Positions 8,936 to 18,069 are shown, numbered from the stretch's first letter. The stretch: 64,000 nt of DNA from Leisingera sp. NJS204 (GCF_004123675.1 NZ_CP035420.1:62001-126000); one strand, 5' to 3'. Made by a program: numbers and translations. Notes: generated by a model not told the origin, from the letters alone.

Positions 8936-9399
8936 GGATGGCCGGGGCTAAGGATGACGCTGGTTGAATGTGACACTGGCAGGATATGCCGAACGTATAC
9001 ACTTTTGACATTGGGGTCCTGCGGCGCCGGGCCAGCTGCCGGGAGAGCAGTTGTGTGATGGCAGGAAGATCAGGGGCTTGCCGTTTGCCGGGCTGTTGGC
9101 GGCAGCCCGTCAGCGGCATCAGGTGATGCTGCACTTGCGCCGCGCTGCCGCTTTTGCGGGGCAGCGATTAAATATTAAGCATAATACTTATTACAGGATA
9201 CCCCGTTGTAGCCGCAAAGCAGTAATGTCACCCATCGGCAAAGCAGAAATGTCACTCTCCTTGCCGCCCGCTTTTGCAGCTGCAATCCGCAGGTGATACG
9301 CGGCCGTCTGCCCGGGTAGGAACGAATCGCAACCTTGAATAGCATTGCCAGGGTTTGGAGCGATGTTCCGGGGGGGCTCAGGTGCCGGGTTTTGACACG
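8936..9399. other. Non-coding gap upstream of the ExoA-like gene
   Basis: No gene is supportable here. A perfect hairpin, CGGGCTG (9089-9095) with CAGCCCG (9103-9109), has no U-tract. An AT-rich island at 9168-9195 includes CATAAT at 9180-9185, a plausible -10 box for the downstream gene, but I see no good -35. Confidence 0.3.
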
Positions 9400-10503
9400 A
9401 TGACATCCGGCCAGGGGCCAGGCCTGCCTGCAGAGAGCGCAGTTTGCTGCGGGCCGGAGAGCGTGCTGGTTGTGGTCCCTGCCCTGAATGAAGCGGCCGC
9501 AATCGAGGCTTGCATCGCGTCCTTGCGTGCCGGGGACGGGTTCATGGAGCATGTGCGGATCGTCATCGCCGACGGCGGCAGCAATGATGGCACCCAGGAT
9601 ATTGTTGCCGGCCTGGCGGCGTCGGATCCGATGCTGCAGCTTGTTCATAATCCGGACCGGCTGCAATCGGCGGGGATCAACCGTGCGGTGGACAGCGCAG
9701 CGCGGCCTGAACACACAATCCTGGTGCGCTGCGATGCCCATTCGGTCTATCCGCCGGGTTATGTCAGGCGGGTGGCCGAAGCCTTTGCGGCGCGCCCTGA
9801 GGCGGCCTCGGTCGCCACTGTGATGGATGCCGCAGGCCACAGCGGGTTTGAGCGCGCCTGCGCATGGGTGGTGGATACGCCGCTTGGCTCGGGCGGGTCG
9901 CAGCACCGCGGCGGCGGGCGGTCGCAATGGGTGGATCATGGCCATCATGCCGGGTTCCGGCTGGATTGGTTCCGCCGCATCGGCGGCTATAACCCGCGCT
10001 TCAGCCATAACGAGGATGCCGAATACGACCGCCGCCTGGTGCTGGCCGGGGGGCGGATCTGGCTGGATGCGGAAAACCGGCTGATCTACAGGATGCGGCC
10101 ATCGCTGGCGGCCTTGATGCGGCAGTACTGGAATTACGGCCGCGGCCGCGCACGCACGGTGCTGGAGCACCGGATGCGGCCGCGCCTGCGCCAGCTTGTG
10201 CCGGTGCTGAATGTGCTGGGGCTGCTGGGCTGCCTGGTTCTTGGCGCAGTGTGGCCGCCCGCGCTGATCTGGCCTGTGGCTTATGCTGCGGCGCTGCTGG
10301 CGGTCTCGCTGACGGGCGCGCTGTGCCTGCGCGGCCCGGCCGGCCTGTGGGCCGGGGCGGCGCTGGGGGTCATGCACAATGCCTGGGGGCTGGGATTTCT
10401 GCGTATATGGGTGGCTGCTTGGGTGCCCGCTTGGCTGTCCGGGGTCATGGTGCGGGGGATGCAGCGGGCGCAGCGGATGCTGTCTCGTTCGCCGAAGCCC
10501 TGA
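9400..10503 (+). CDS. exoA: ExoA-type GT2 glycosyltransferase with C-terminal membrane spans
   Basis: The product has 367 residues. The GT2 fold starts at VLVVVPALNEAAAIEACI (about 17-34). The donor-site IADGGSNDGTQDI is near 53, the metal-binding RCDAHS near 108, and the acceptor-side block HNEDAEYDRR near 203 with YGRGRART near 245. The C-terminus has two or three hydrophobic segments (about 265-330). The RCDAHS motif and this layout match ExoA of succinoglycan synthesis, which adds an early beta-1,3-glucose to the lipid-linked intermediate at the inner membrane. ATG 9400 is preferred; TTG 9355 and GTG 9385 are in frame. The last 59 bases overlap the 3' end of the convergent flippase gene. 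Confidence 0.88.
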   Translation: MTSGQGPGLPAESAVCCGPESVLVVVPALNEAAAIEACIASLRAGDGFMEHVRIVIADGGSNDGTQDIVAGLAASDPMLQLVHNPDRLQSAGINRAVDSAARPEHTILVRCDAHSVYPPGYVRRVAEAFAARPEAASVATVMDAAGHSGFERACAWVVDTPLGSGGSQHRGGGRSQWVDHGHHAGFRLDWFRRIGGYNPRFSHNEDAEYDRRLVLAGGRIWLDAENRLIYRMRPSLAALMRQYWNYGRGRARTVLEHRMRPRLRQLVPVLNVLGLLGCLVLGAVWPPALIWPVAYAAALLAVSLTGALCLRGPAGLWAGAALGVMHNAWGLGFLRIWVAAWVPAWLSGVMVRGMQRAQRMLSRSPKP

Positions 10504-11998
10504 GCCGGGCGATATCGGCCCTGAGCGGACGCCAGGACAGCGCGGCGGCCAGGACCGGCGCGGCAGCGGCGGCTGCCAGCACTGCCAGCGCTTCCCAGGC
10601 CAGTCCGGGGATCTGCGGGGCGGCCCAGATCCTGAACCCCAGCCCGGCGGCGATGCCTGCCGCCGCCGGCAGGATCAGCTGGCGCGCGCAGGCCAGGCGG
10701 TCCAGCGGCACGCAGCGCCCGAGATAGGCCCAGTACCGCGGCAGATAGGCGATGGCGAACAGGCTGCGGACCAGGATGGCTGCCTCCAGCCCGAACGGCA
10801 GCGCCGCCAGGAACAGCAGCAGCCCGATGGCAAAACGCTCAGCCGCCATGCGCAGCCGCAGGTCGGTCCGGTCGGCCACCATGAAGACGCGGGCGCCGCT
10901 GGAGGCCACCGCGTCGATCAGCAGGCCGGGCACCGCCAGCGCAAAGACAACGGCCACCGGGCGCCAGGGTTCGGACAGGATCCAGACAAAGGCCGCCTCG
11001 CCGGCCAGAGCGATCACCAGGAAAGAGGGAAACAGCAGCGTCGCCAGCAGCCGGGTCGAGGCAAGATACAGGGCTGCGACCTCTGCCGCGCCCTTGCCCT
11101 CCCGCCACTGCCGCGACATCGACACAAGCGTCACCTGCGACACCGGCCCGGCCAATGCGGTCCGGGCCAGCCGGGCGGCGCGTTCGGACATTGCCCAGAG
11201 CGACACCGCAAGGGTGCCGAACACCGGCCCGAAGGCCAGCACCGGCGTCTGGTTCTGCAGTGTCATGACACCGGAAAACAGCAGCGTGTTCTTGCCGAAG
11301 TGCAGATGCGGCCGCAGCAAGGGCCAGTCAAAGGCAAAGCGCGGCTGAAACGCGGACAGCCAGGCAAACCCGGCCGCCCGCAACAGGGCTGTGACCACCT
11401 GCTGCGCCACCAGCGCCCACACCCCTGCACCCGCCAGCGCCAGCGCCACTGCCGTCAGCACCCCGGCGATCCCTGCCGCCACGGTCACGCTTGAGATCTG
11501 ATCAAAGCGGTAGGCGCGCTCCAGCGCAGCCTGATGCGCTGACGTCAGCGATAGCAGAAAAGGCACCGAGGCCAGCACCAGCACAATTGCCGCCAGACCG
11601 GGTTCGCCCATCACCCCGGCAAAAACCGGCGCCGCGGCAGCGGTCATCCCGGCCAGCGCTGCGCCGACCAGAAACAGGAACCAGAACACGCTGCTCCACT
11701 CCACCGGATCAAAATGCTGCCTGCGCACCAGCGACCGGCCAAGGCCGGCGTCGCTGACGGTATTGGCAAACAGCGGGATCACCATGCCAAGCGCCATCAG
11801 CGCAAAGTCCCGCACATCCAGCAGCCGGGTCAGCACCGGCAGGCTGAACAGCTGCAGCAGGGCCAGAACGGCGCGGGCGCCGATCAGCGCGCGGATGCTG
11901 GCAAAAAACTGCGCCGGTGCAGCGCCGCCGCTGCCGCCGCTTTCGCTCCGGCCGGGGCTGCGCCCCGGAAACGGCAGGCGGGCGCGCAGCCTCAGCAT
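10445..11998 (-). CDS. Wzx-type oligosaccharide flippase (MOP superfamily)
   Basis: The 517-residue, strongly hydrophobic product has about 12-14 predicted membrane spans. The N-terminal block (about residues 33-70: ARAVLALLQLFSLPVLTRLL, then FALMALGMVIPLFANTVSDA) is typical of the polysaccharide-synthesis MOP family (WzxC/ExoT type). It would flip the lipid-linked repeat unit to the periplasmic face for the polymerase. It is last in a five-gene leftward operon, and its ATG overlaps the sulfotransferase stop by 7 bases. The C-terminal 45 residues are Ala-rich and cytosolic. This is the only clear Wzx candidate in the window. Confidence 0.9.
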   Translation of the reverse strand: MLRLRARLPFPGRSPGRSESGGSGGAAPAQFFASIRALIGARAVLALLQLFSLPVLTRLLDVRDFALMALGMVIPLFANTVSDAGLGRSLVRRQHFDPVEWSSVFWFLFLVGAALAGMTAAAAPVFAGVMGEPGLAAIVLVLASVPFLLSLTSAHQAALERAYRFDQISSVTVAAGIAGVLTAVALALAGAGVWALVAQQVVTALLRAAGFAWLSAFQPRFAFDWPLLRPHLHFGKNTLLFSGVMTLQNQTPVLAFGPVFGTLAVSLWAMSERAARLARTALAGPVSQVTLVSMSRQWREGKGAAEVAALYLASTRLLATLLFPSFLVIALAGEAAFVWILSEPWRPVAVVFALAVPGLLIDAVASSGARVFMVADRTDLRLRMAAERFAIGLLLFLAALPFGLEAAILVRSLFAIAYLPRYWAYLGRCVPLDRLACARQLILPAAAGIAAGLGFRIWAAPQIPGLAWEALAVLAAAAAAPVLAAALSWRPLRADIARLRASANETASAAPAASPAP

Positions 11999-12981
11999 GT
12001 CTGCCCGTCCGCGGCAGCCGCAGCCGCACGGGTGTCCGGCTGCGGCTGGACGGCAGCAGGCGGCGGCACCTTGGGCAGCAGCGTTTCGTCATAGACCCCG
12101 ATGCCGAAATCCGTCAGCACCCGCGACATGCGGCTGATCTGACGGTCGCTGAAGGCCTGCTGCCACTTGCCGACCTGGGCCTGCGGGTTGCCCAGCAGGC
12201 TGGCGTCGACGGTCATCCGGCTGGCCTTGTCGATCCGGGCCAGCGCCGCGGCAGGCACCGGACTGCCCCAGGCGGCAAACAGGCGGGCAATCTCCTGTTC
12301 CGGATGCAGGGTCAGCGTCTCATAATGCATCCGGACAGTGCGGGCGCGGGTCACCGGATCCTCCAGCGCGGGCTGCTGGATCCGGCACCACATCGCGACG
12401 ATACGCTCCTCGTCTGTGTCCAGCGCGCGGATATAGCGGGCAGACTCTGCCAGATCCCCGGCATAGCGGCCGCGGGCCAGATCGGCCTCCATGCCATCGG
12501 TGCTGAAGTTCCCCATGCGGATTTGCGAAGCGGCGATGGCAAAGGGATGGCGCAGAAAATGGATCGGCGCGCGCCGGAAGGCAATCCGGCGCAGCATCCA
12601 GGGCAAAAACCCGTTGGCGCGGCAGCATTTCACGATCAGCTGCCGGGCGCGCAGGAAATCCGCAACCGGACTGGCCCAGCCTGTCCAGCCGTTGATATGC
12701 CGCCCGGACAGGACTTCGCGCAGCAGGGTCTCGGCCTCGGGCCAGTCCGCGCCGGGCGGGATGATCTGGCGCCAGGCAAAGCCGAAGTCGCGCACCTTTG
12801 GCGCATGATCCAGATGGAACGGCTCCCAGATGACCGCGCTGGGGGCGGCAGCGCACAGCACCTCGCTCAGCCAGGTGGAGCCGCTGCGCGGATCGCAGGA
12901 CAGCAGCACCGCATCCTCGGCGCGGAAGCCGCGCATCTTCAGGGCGGCGGCAATGACAGGGGCGCGCAGCAGCTGTTTCAC
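11992..12981 (-). CDS. PAPS-dependent sulfotransferase
   Basis: The 329-residue product has the 5'-phosphosulfate-binding loop DPRSGSTWLSEVL at about 30-42. The 3'-phosphate block IHFLRHPFAIAASQI is near 140, after a basic segment (MLRRIAFRRAP). These are the two PAPS-binding elements of the sulfotransferase superfamily; there is no signal peptide, so it is cytosolic. It would transfer sulfate from PAPS to a lipid-linked sugar before export. GTG 12981 overlaps the TGA of the formyltransferase gene (GTGA), and its stop lies inside the start of the flippase gene. It belongs to a different subtype from the other three sulfotransferases in the window. The acceptor is unknown. Confidence 0.88.
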   Translation of the reverse strand: MKQLLRAPVIAAALKMRGFRAEDAVLLSCDPRSGSTWLSEVLCAAAPSAVIWEPFHLDHAPKVRDFGFAWRQIIPPGADWPEAETLLREVLSGRHINGWTGWASPVADFLRARQLIVKCCRANGFLPWMLRRIAFRRAPIHFLRHPFAIAASQIRMGNFSTDGMEADLARGRYAGDLAESARYIRALDTDEERIVAMWCRIQQPALEDPVTRARTVRMHYETLTLHPEQEIARLFAAWGSPVPAAALARIDKASRMTVDASLLGNPQAQVGKWQQAFSDRQISRMSRVLTDFGIGVYDETLLPKVPPPAAVQPQPDTRAAAAAADGQTC

Positions 12982-13835
12982 CGGCGGTCCTCCGCGGGCT
13001 GCGGCACAGGCGCGGGCGCCTCGGGGCCGGTCAGATAGCCCAGGCGGCGCAGAAGCTGCGCCCGTGCCGCAAGGGTGCGGTCGCGGCTGCGGCGGGGCCG
13101 CGGGCCGGGGCCTTGCAGCATTGGCCGGGCGCTGCCGTCCAGCACCGCTGCTACCGCTTGCGGCACCGTATGCAGCGCCTGCAGCAGGTTGCGGGCCCGC
13201 AGCATCTGCGGCGTCAGCGGCGGCGCCGCTTCGGTCCGCTGCTGCAGCACGATGCGGCCGGTGTCGACGCCGGCATCGACAAAATGCACGGTGATCCCGC
13301 AGCTGTCCCAGCCTTGCTCCAGCACCTGCCAGAATTCGGCCTGGGTGCCGCGGTAGGCCGGCAGGATCGAGGAATGCATGTTGAGCGTGCCGAGCCGCGG
13401 CAGGCTGAACACCTCCGGCTGCAGCACCGGGGCGCCGGTGACCGCGATCAGGTCCGGCTGCCGGGCAGCCAGCCAGGCCAGGCTGGCGGCGGCATTGGGG
13501 TTTGCGGATGTGTGCACCTTGATGCCCGGCGGCCAGGCCGCAGGCGGGGCGGCGGCGGCGTCAAAGGCCCGGGCGGCCTGCTGTTCAAGGCGGGTTTCCA
13601 GGCGCCGGACCCGGCGTTCCAGGAATGAGGCGCGCAGGGCAAAGGCCAGCATCCGGCGCAGCTTTTGGCGCCGCGGGACCGGGCGCTCAATGGCGAGAAT
13701 GCCGCATAACTGCGCGCCGGATCGCGCCTGCAGCGCCGCCGCCATGGCGCGGCCAAAAGGCACGTTGTGGCAGATCAGCAGGATCCGCGCGCAGGGCTGC
13801 GTCTGCGCTTGTGGCGGTGGAGGCTGCGCGCTCAT
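12978..13835 (-). CDS. Sugar formyltransferase-like protein
   Basis: The product has 285 residues. I place the start at ATG 13835 because it overlaps the upstream TGA in an ATGA junction; the longer frame to 13958 would lie inside the deacetylase gene. The fold starts at RILLICHNVPFGRAM. The catalytic block NMHSSILPAYRGTQAEFW (about 149-166) carries the Asn and His, and HFVDAGVDTGRI (near 180) the Asp, of N10-formyl-THF-dependent formyltransferases. The domain is the sugar N-formyltransferase/Fmt N-terminal type, with no tRNA-binding C-terminal domain, so a metabolite or sugar substrate is likely. Directly after a PIG-L deacetylase, it could formylate the freed amine. It is cytosolic. Confidence 0.82.
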   Translation of the reverse strand: MSAQPPPPQAQTQPCARILLICHNVPFGRAMAAALQARSGAQLCGILAIERPVPRRQKLRRMLAFALRASFLERRVRRLETRLEQQAARAFDAAAAPPAAWPPGIKVHTSANPNAAASLAWLAARQPDLIAVTGAPVLQPEVFSLPRLGTLNMHSSILPAYRGTQAEFWQVLEQGWDSCGITVHFVDAGVDTGRIVLQQRTEAAPPLTPQMLRARNLLQALHTVPQAVAAVLDGSARPMLQGPGPRPRRSRDRTLAARAQLLRRLGYLTGPEAPAPVPQPAEDRR

Positions 13836-14713
13836 CCCGACAGCTCCCGCGGGTCTAGCTTGCGGAACAGCTCGTGCCGGGACTGAAAATGGCGCAGGAA
13901 ACTGTCTGGCAGCCCCGACCAATGCGGCTCGGGGCCGTACTGGCCCAGCTGCGAGCAATGTGCCGCCAGCGCATGGGCTTTCTGCGCCCGCAGATCTGTG
14001 ATCCGGACCGTATGCATTTGCCAGCCGAGCACCGCGCGCGTCATCAAAGCCACCCCGCGCAGGAAGCCGCCGGTATTGCTGCCCTGCCCGCGCCAGGAGC
14101 GGAAATCATAGCTCCAGACCGGGTATTCATAAAACGCGGCAGCCGGGCCGTCCCAGGCGGCCATGGCCCGGCGCGCGGCGCGGGCCAGCGCCTGATGGTC
14201 GGGGTGGCCGTCGCTGAGGGCGCAGACATAGACCTCTTGCGGCTGGGTCCGGACCAAGGTGTCCAGGATCGCCGCGCTCAGCCGCTGTTCCTGTGCGTCA
14301 AGGCGGCTGTCCTGGAACCGCAGGAAGTGCAGCGCCCCGGCCTCCACTCCCAGCCGGGCGCAGGCGGTGCGGGTTTCGGCCTCGCGCAGCGCCGCCAGCC
14401 GCTCTCCGGTGGTTTGCAGGGTCTGCTCATAGCGGTGCGAGGCGGAGCCGTCGGTTGCCATCAGCACGGTGACCGGGGTTCCGCTGCGCCGTTTGAGCGC
14501 GATCAGACCGCCGCAGCCCAGAGTCTCATCATCCGCATGCGGCGCCAGCACCAGGGCGGTCCGGTGCGCGGTGCGCGCGGTCATATCGCGCGCTTTCAGG
14601 CGCAGTGCTGCGTGAAAGCCGCGGCAGGCGGTCTGTTCGGCCTGCAGCCAGGCGCGCTGGCGCAAGGGCGGCGGCGCGGCGGGACGGGTCGCGGACGGGG
14701 CCAGCTCTGTCAT
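13832..14713 (-). CDS. PIG-L family deacetylase
   Basis: The 293-residue product has the zinc-site motif LAPHADDETLGCGGL (about 56-70), with the second part of the site in ALSDGHPDHQALA (near 160). This is the pattern of the PIG-L/LmbE/MshB family, which removes N-acetyl groups from GlcNAc-like substrates. ATG 14713 shares its A with the TGA of the upstream GT4 gene, and the downstream formyltransferase starts inside its stop. The long open frame upstream of 14713 is only a shadow of the GT4 gene. The first 45 residues are a basic, Ala/Pro-rich extension. The likely substrate is an N-acetylated sugar in the EPS repeat or its precursor (inference from context). Confidence 0.9.
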   Translation of the reverse strand: MTELAPSATRPAAPPPLRQRAWLQAEQTACRGFHAALRLKARDMTARTAHRTALVLAPHADDETLGCGGLIALKRRSGTPVTVLMATDGSASHRYEQTLQTTGERLAALREAETRTACARLGVEAGALHFLRFQDSRLDAQEQRLSAAILDTLVRTQPQEVYVCALSDGHPDHQALARAARRAMAAWDGPAAAFYEYPVWSYDFRSWRGQGSNTGGFLRGVALMTRAVLGWQMHTVRITDLRAQKAHALAAHCSQLGQYGPEPHWSGLPDSFLRHFQSRHELFRKLDPRELSG

Positions 14714-15894
14714 CAGGCTGCCCCCGGGCCGCGCCGGCGCGCCGCAAGATGCGCCGGAAAATACTCGCCGCGCCGGATCATCCCAAGGGTCTTGCGCAGC
14801 ACTTCCAGGGGCGGGGCATAACGCGGACCCGGTGCGGCGGCGGCAGCGGCGTTGTGCAGGGCGGCCAGCCGTTCCGGCACCGAGGCCAGACTGTGGCGCT
14901 GTGCGATGGCGGCCCGTGCCCGGGCGGCAAGGGTGCGGGCCGCTGCCGGATCGCGGCGCAGTTTTTCGATCACCCCGGCGGTGCCTGACGGCGGGCAATA
15001 CAGCGCCAGATCGCCGAACGTGGGCGCCAGCCGCGGGTCCAGCACGCAGACGGCGCCCATCAGCATCGCCTCGGCCACTGTGCGCCCGAAGCTTTCGCTG
15101 GAGGCGGGGTGGAAGTGGTAGACAAACACATCAAGCCCGTCGAGGAAACCAGCCACCGGCTGTGCGTCGAAATCAAGGATCGTCCAGTCCGACAGGTCCG
15201 CACCCATCTGTTCCAGATCCGCGCGCGGGCATCCCATCACCCGGATCTCTGTGTCCGGCAGGCAGGGCAGACTGGCGGCAATACCGGTTGCGGTATCCGG
15301 CCATTTCAGCGGATCAGCCCGGCCGTGGCGGCCGATCACCAGCCTGCGGCTGGAGAAGGCCTGCCGTGCGGGCGTCCAGGCGGTGGGGTCGAACACATTG
15401 GGCCAGTCCAGGGCGCCAAGGCGGATGAACGGGGCGAAGGAGCGCAATTGCTGGCGGCACAGCCCCGACACCGGCAGCCAGAGCGGCCGCGCCCCGGTGG
15501 CGCGCGCCACCCGGCGGGCGGTGGCAATGGGATCATACTGCAGCGATCCGTCGCCCCGGAACGGCAGGTGATGGGCGACCAGAAACGTTTTTTCCGCCCG
15601 CAGCCGCAACGGTGTGCAGATGCCGTAGAAAAAGGTCATCGGATGATGCAGAAACACGCTGCGGGCGGTGACAGGGCGGTCTGCAGACGGCTCCAGCCGG
15701 GTGATCCGCGGGTCCGCGCACAGCGCCGCAATTGCCGGGCTGCGCCGGTCCGGGGCGCCGTCGAGATAGGGGCTGCGCACCTCAGCCAGGCCAACGCGCA
15801 GCCCGGCCTCGAGAAATGCCGCGATATCGCTGGCCATGGCGGCAGCAGTGCCGCCGCAGAACCGCGGGTCGATCACGCAGGCAGCATCCAGCAT
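14713..15894 (-). CDS. GT4-like (GT-B fold) glycosyltransferase
   Basis: The 393-residue product shows the C-terminal nucleotide-sugar site of GT-B enzymes: VIGRHGRADPLKWPDT near 187 and the E-x7-E block SESFGRTVAEAMLMGAVCVL (about 283-302). The N-terminus opens with VIDPRFCGGTAAAMASDIAA, a start seen in polysaccharide GT4 enzymes. It is cytosolic or peripheral. It is the first gene of the leftward operon at 15894-10445, whose five genes all overlap by 1-7 bases, so they are presumably translated in a coupled way. Donor and acceptor are unknown. Confidence 0.85.
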   Translation of the reverse strand: MLDAACVIDPRFCGGTAAAMASDIAAFLEAGLRVGLAEVRSPYLDGAPDRRSPAIAALCADPRITRLEPSADRPVTARSVFLHHPMTFFYGICTPLRLRAEKTFLVAHHLPFRGDGSLQYDPIATARRVARATGARPLWLPVSGLCRQQLRSFAPFIRLGALDWPNVFDPTAWTPARQAFSSRRLVIGRHGRADPLKWPDTATGIAASLPCLPDTEIRVMGCPRADLEQMGADLSDWTILDFDAQPVAGFLDGLDVFVYHFHPASSESFGRTVAEAMLMGAVCVLDPRLAPTFGDLALYCPPSGTAGVIEKLRRDPAAARTLAARARAAIAQRHSLASVPERLAALHNAAAAAAPGPRYAPPLEVLRKTLGMIRRGEYFPAHLAARRRGPGAA

Positions 15895-16282
15895 CAGCGG
15901 CGTCCCTCTGCGGCGCGGGCTTCGATATGCGGCCTGGCGCGCGCTGCCGTGCTGATGATTGCAAGCGGATCGGGGAAGACACTGGTTCCAGTCGTGAAAT
16001 TCCCGGAATGCGGAATGCCCTGAAGTTCGGTTTTCCGGGCGTTTGTTTCTAAAACATATGACACTAGTTTACTCTCAACAGACACCCGGGGCACAGCGGC
16101 CGCAACAACCGGACAGGAACAACCGGACAGGGCAAAAACCTCGTTTCTGCTGCCGAAATGGTAGAGGCCTGCAAGTGGAAATCAAGGCCTGCGCTCTTTC
16201 CGCATTCCGGACATTGCCGCGGTCTGCAAAGGCGCCTGAGCGGCAGGCTATTGTAACCAGTTTTGTAAGACCCGGATAAGAC
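15895..16282. promoter_or_regulatory. Divergent control region between the two core EPS operons
   Basis: These 388 bases have no convincing gene. They separate the leftward GT4-deacetylase-formyltransferase-sulfotransferase-flippase operon from the rightward GT-C/GMC/polymerase operon. The stretch 16035-16080 is AT-rich and probably holds promoters. At 16104-16131 there is a perfect tandem direct repeat (separate entry). Confidence 0.5.
16104..16131. repeat. Tandem 14-bp direct repeat, operator-like
   Basis: AACAACCGGACAGG occurs twice head to tail (16104-16117 and 16118-16131) with no mismatch, inside the divergent control region. A 14-bp tandem is a spacing that could seat two regulator protomers near one face of the helix. 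It ends 151 bases before the rightward ATG. Confidence 0.55.
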
Positions 16283-17995
16283 ATGACAGATTTTTCCGCT
16301 CCTGAACCGCCGCACGCCCGCCGCCCTGCAACCGCAGGGCAACGCGGCCGGAGAGGCCGCCTGACCGACCTCCTGGCTGCCGCCGCGGTGGTGGCAGTGA
16401 TGGCGCTCCTGTCCTGGATCCTGGCCGGGGCGCCGGGCACAAACGGCATCGATGATGCGGCGATCACCCGCTCCTATTCCGAGAACATCGCAAACGGGCA
16501 TGGCTTTGTGTACAACATCGGCGGCGAGCGGGTGGAGGGGGCGACCTCCTTCCTGTGGACCCTCATTCTGGCCGTTCCCTATCTGGGCGGCGGCAATCCC
16601 GAGACTGCGATCCTGCTGGTTGCGGCAGGGTTCACCGTTGCCGCGGTCTGGTTCGGCCTGCGCATCGCCCGCCGCGCGGGTGGCGGCCCTGGCAGCCCGG
16701 AGGGCACAGCGGCAGCGGCGCTGTCGGCGCTGGCCTTATGCGGGTTGCCGTCCTTTTTCATCTGGTCGGTCTGGTCAATGATGGAGATCGCGCTGTGGAC
16801 GGCGCTGATCCTGCTGCTGCTCGACCGGCTGTCGCAGCTGGCCGAAGGGGCGGCACCGCCGCACATGGATCTGCCGCTGCTGCTGGCGGCTGCCGCCTTA
16901 CCGCTGACCCGGCCCGAAGGCATCGCGGTTGCCGCTGGCCTGGGGCTGCTGGCGATTGTCCTGCGCCCGGCGGCCTGGCGCCCGGCAGGGCTTGCTGTTG
17001 TTGCGGCCATCACGGGGTTTGCGGCGCTGACGCTGGGGCGGATGGCCTATTTCGGGTTTCCCTTTCCCAATACCTATTACGCCAAGGTCTCTGCGGACCG
17101 GCTCCAGAATGTCCTCGACGGGGCCAAGTATTTCATCAGCTTCCTGACCGGGCAGCCCTTTGCCGAGGTGCTGGTGCCGGCCTGGCTGCTGCTGGCCGCG
17201 GTCAGCATCATTGGCCTGATCCGGCGCCCTGCCCCCGGCCAGCGCACCAGGGTCCTGGCGGCGGCGGCGGTGTTCGGCATTCTGTTTTCCTATGTGATGC
17301 TGGGCGGCGATCATTTTGCGCTCTGGCGGTTTTACCAGCCGGTGATGCCGATCCTGGCGCTGCCGCTGGTGCTGGGCGGGCTGGCGCTGCTGCGGGCTTT
17401 GCAGCCGGTTCGGCGCGCCACGGCTGTCGGCCTGGGCCTGGCGGCGCTGCTGGTTTGGAGTGCGGTCAATGCTATTGCCTACCGGCAAGAGCGGTTCCGC
17501 ATTGCTCGCGAATTCACCCTGTCGGCCCGCGGCGAGGTGTTTGGAACCTATATGAACGGCTTTTCCCCGCGCCCCAGCATGGGGGTTGCGGCAGCGGGCG
17601 GCATTGCGCTGACCTACGGCGGGGAGCTGCGCGACCTGATGGGGCTGAACTGGGTCGAGATGGCCCATGCCAACCCCATCAAGACCGGCCTGCGCAACCA
17701 TGCAAGCTTTGATGCGGATACTTTCTGGAAGCACCCGCCCGACCTTCTGCCGCGGTTCCACAAGCCCGGCTGCCAGCGGCACAACTGGACCGAGGCGGTG
17801 CCTGCCTCGGGCACCGGGGTGAAGCAGCTGTTTTTGCAGCCGCGGTTCCGGGCTGAATACACGCCTGTGGTGCTGGAGATGGACGGCGGCGCCTGCACCA
17901 ACGCCTTTGCTGCGAACAGCTGGCTGGCGCAGGTGGAAAGCAGCCGGATTGTTCCGGCCGGCTGGGACGCTGTTACCCTGACGGGCGGCAAATAG
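16283..17995 (+). CDS. GT-C membrane glycosyltransferase, AftB-like
   Basis: The 570-residue product has a cytosolic N-tail of about 30 residues, then some 9-11 membrane segments and a periplasmic C-terminal part (about 400-570). After the first span comes GIDDAAITRSYSENIANGHG and FVYNIGGERVEGATSFLW (about 54-91), the D-D-x-x-I and GxRVEGxTSFLW pattern of the family that includes mycobacterial AftB. NTYYAKVS is near 258. GT-C enzymes use polyprenyl-phosphate sugars on the periplasmic side. It is paralogous to the gene at 50649. It heads a rightward operon with the GMC oxidoreductase (74-base gap) and the polymerase. The donor could be decaprenyl-phospho-pentose made with the UbiA protein at 38120 (inference). 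Confidence 0.78.
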   Translation: MTDFSAPEPPHARRPATAGQRGRRGRLTDLLAAAAVVAVMALLSWILAGAPGTNGIDDAAITRSYSENIANGHGFVYNIGGERVEGATSFLWTLILAVPYLGGGNPETAILLVAAGFTVAAVWFGLRIARRAGGGPGSPEGTAAAALSALALCGLPSFFIWSVWSMMEIALWTALILLLLDRLSQLAEGAAPPHMDLPLLLAAAALPLTRPEGIAVAAGLGLLAIVLRPAAWRPAGLAVVAAITGFAALTLGRMAYFGFPFPNTYYAKVSADRLQNVLDGAKYFISFLTGQPFAEVLVPAWLLLAAVSIIGLIRRPAPGQRTRVLAAAAVFGILFSYVMLGGDHFALWRFYQPVMPILALPLVLGGLALLRALQPVRRATAVGLGLAALLVWSAVNAIAYRQERFRIAREFTLSARGEVFGTYMNGFSPRPSMGVAAAGGIALTYGGELRDLMGLNWVEMAHANPIKTGLRNHASFDADTFWKHPPDLLPRFHKPGCQRHNWTEAVPASGTGVKQLFLQPRFRAEYTPVVLEMDGGACTNAFAANSWLAQVESSRIVPAGWDAVTLTGGK

Positions 17996-18069
17996 ACGTT
18001 TTCGTGGCCGGAGCCGGGTGCGCGCCCTAGTCTCTATACGATGGGAAAAGCCATGGAGAAATGTGAACC

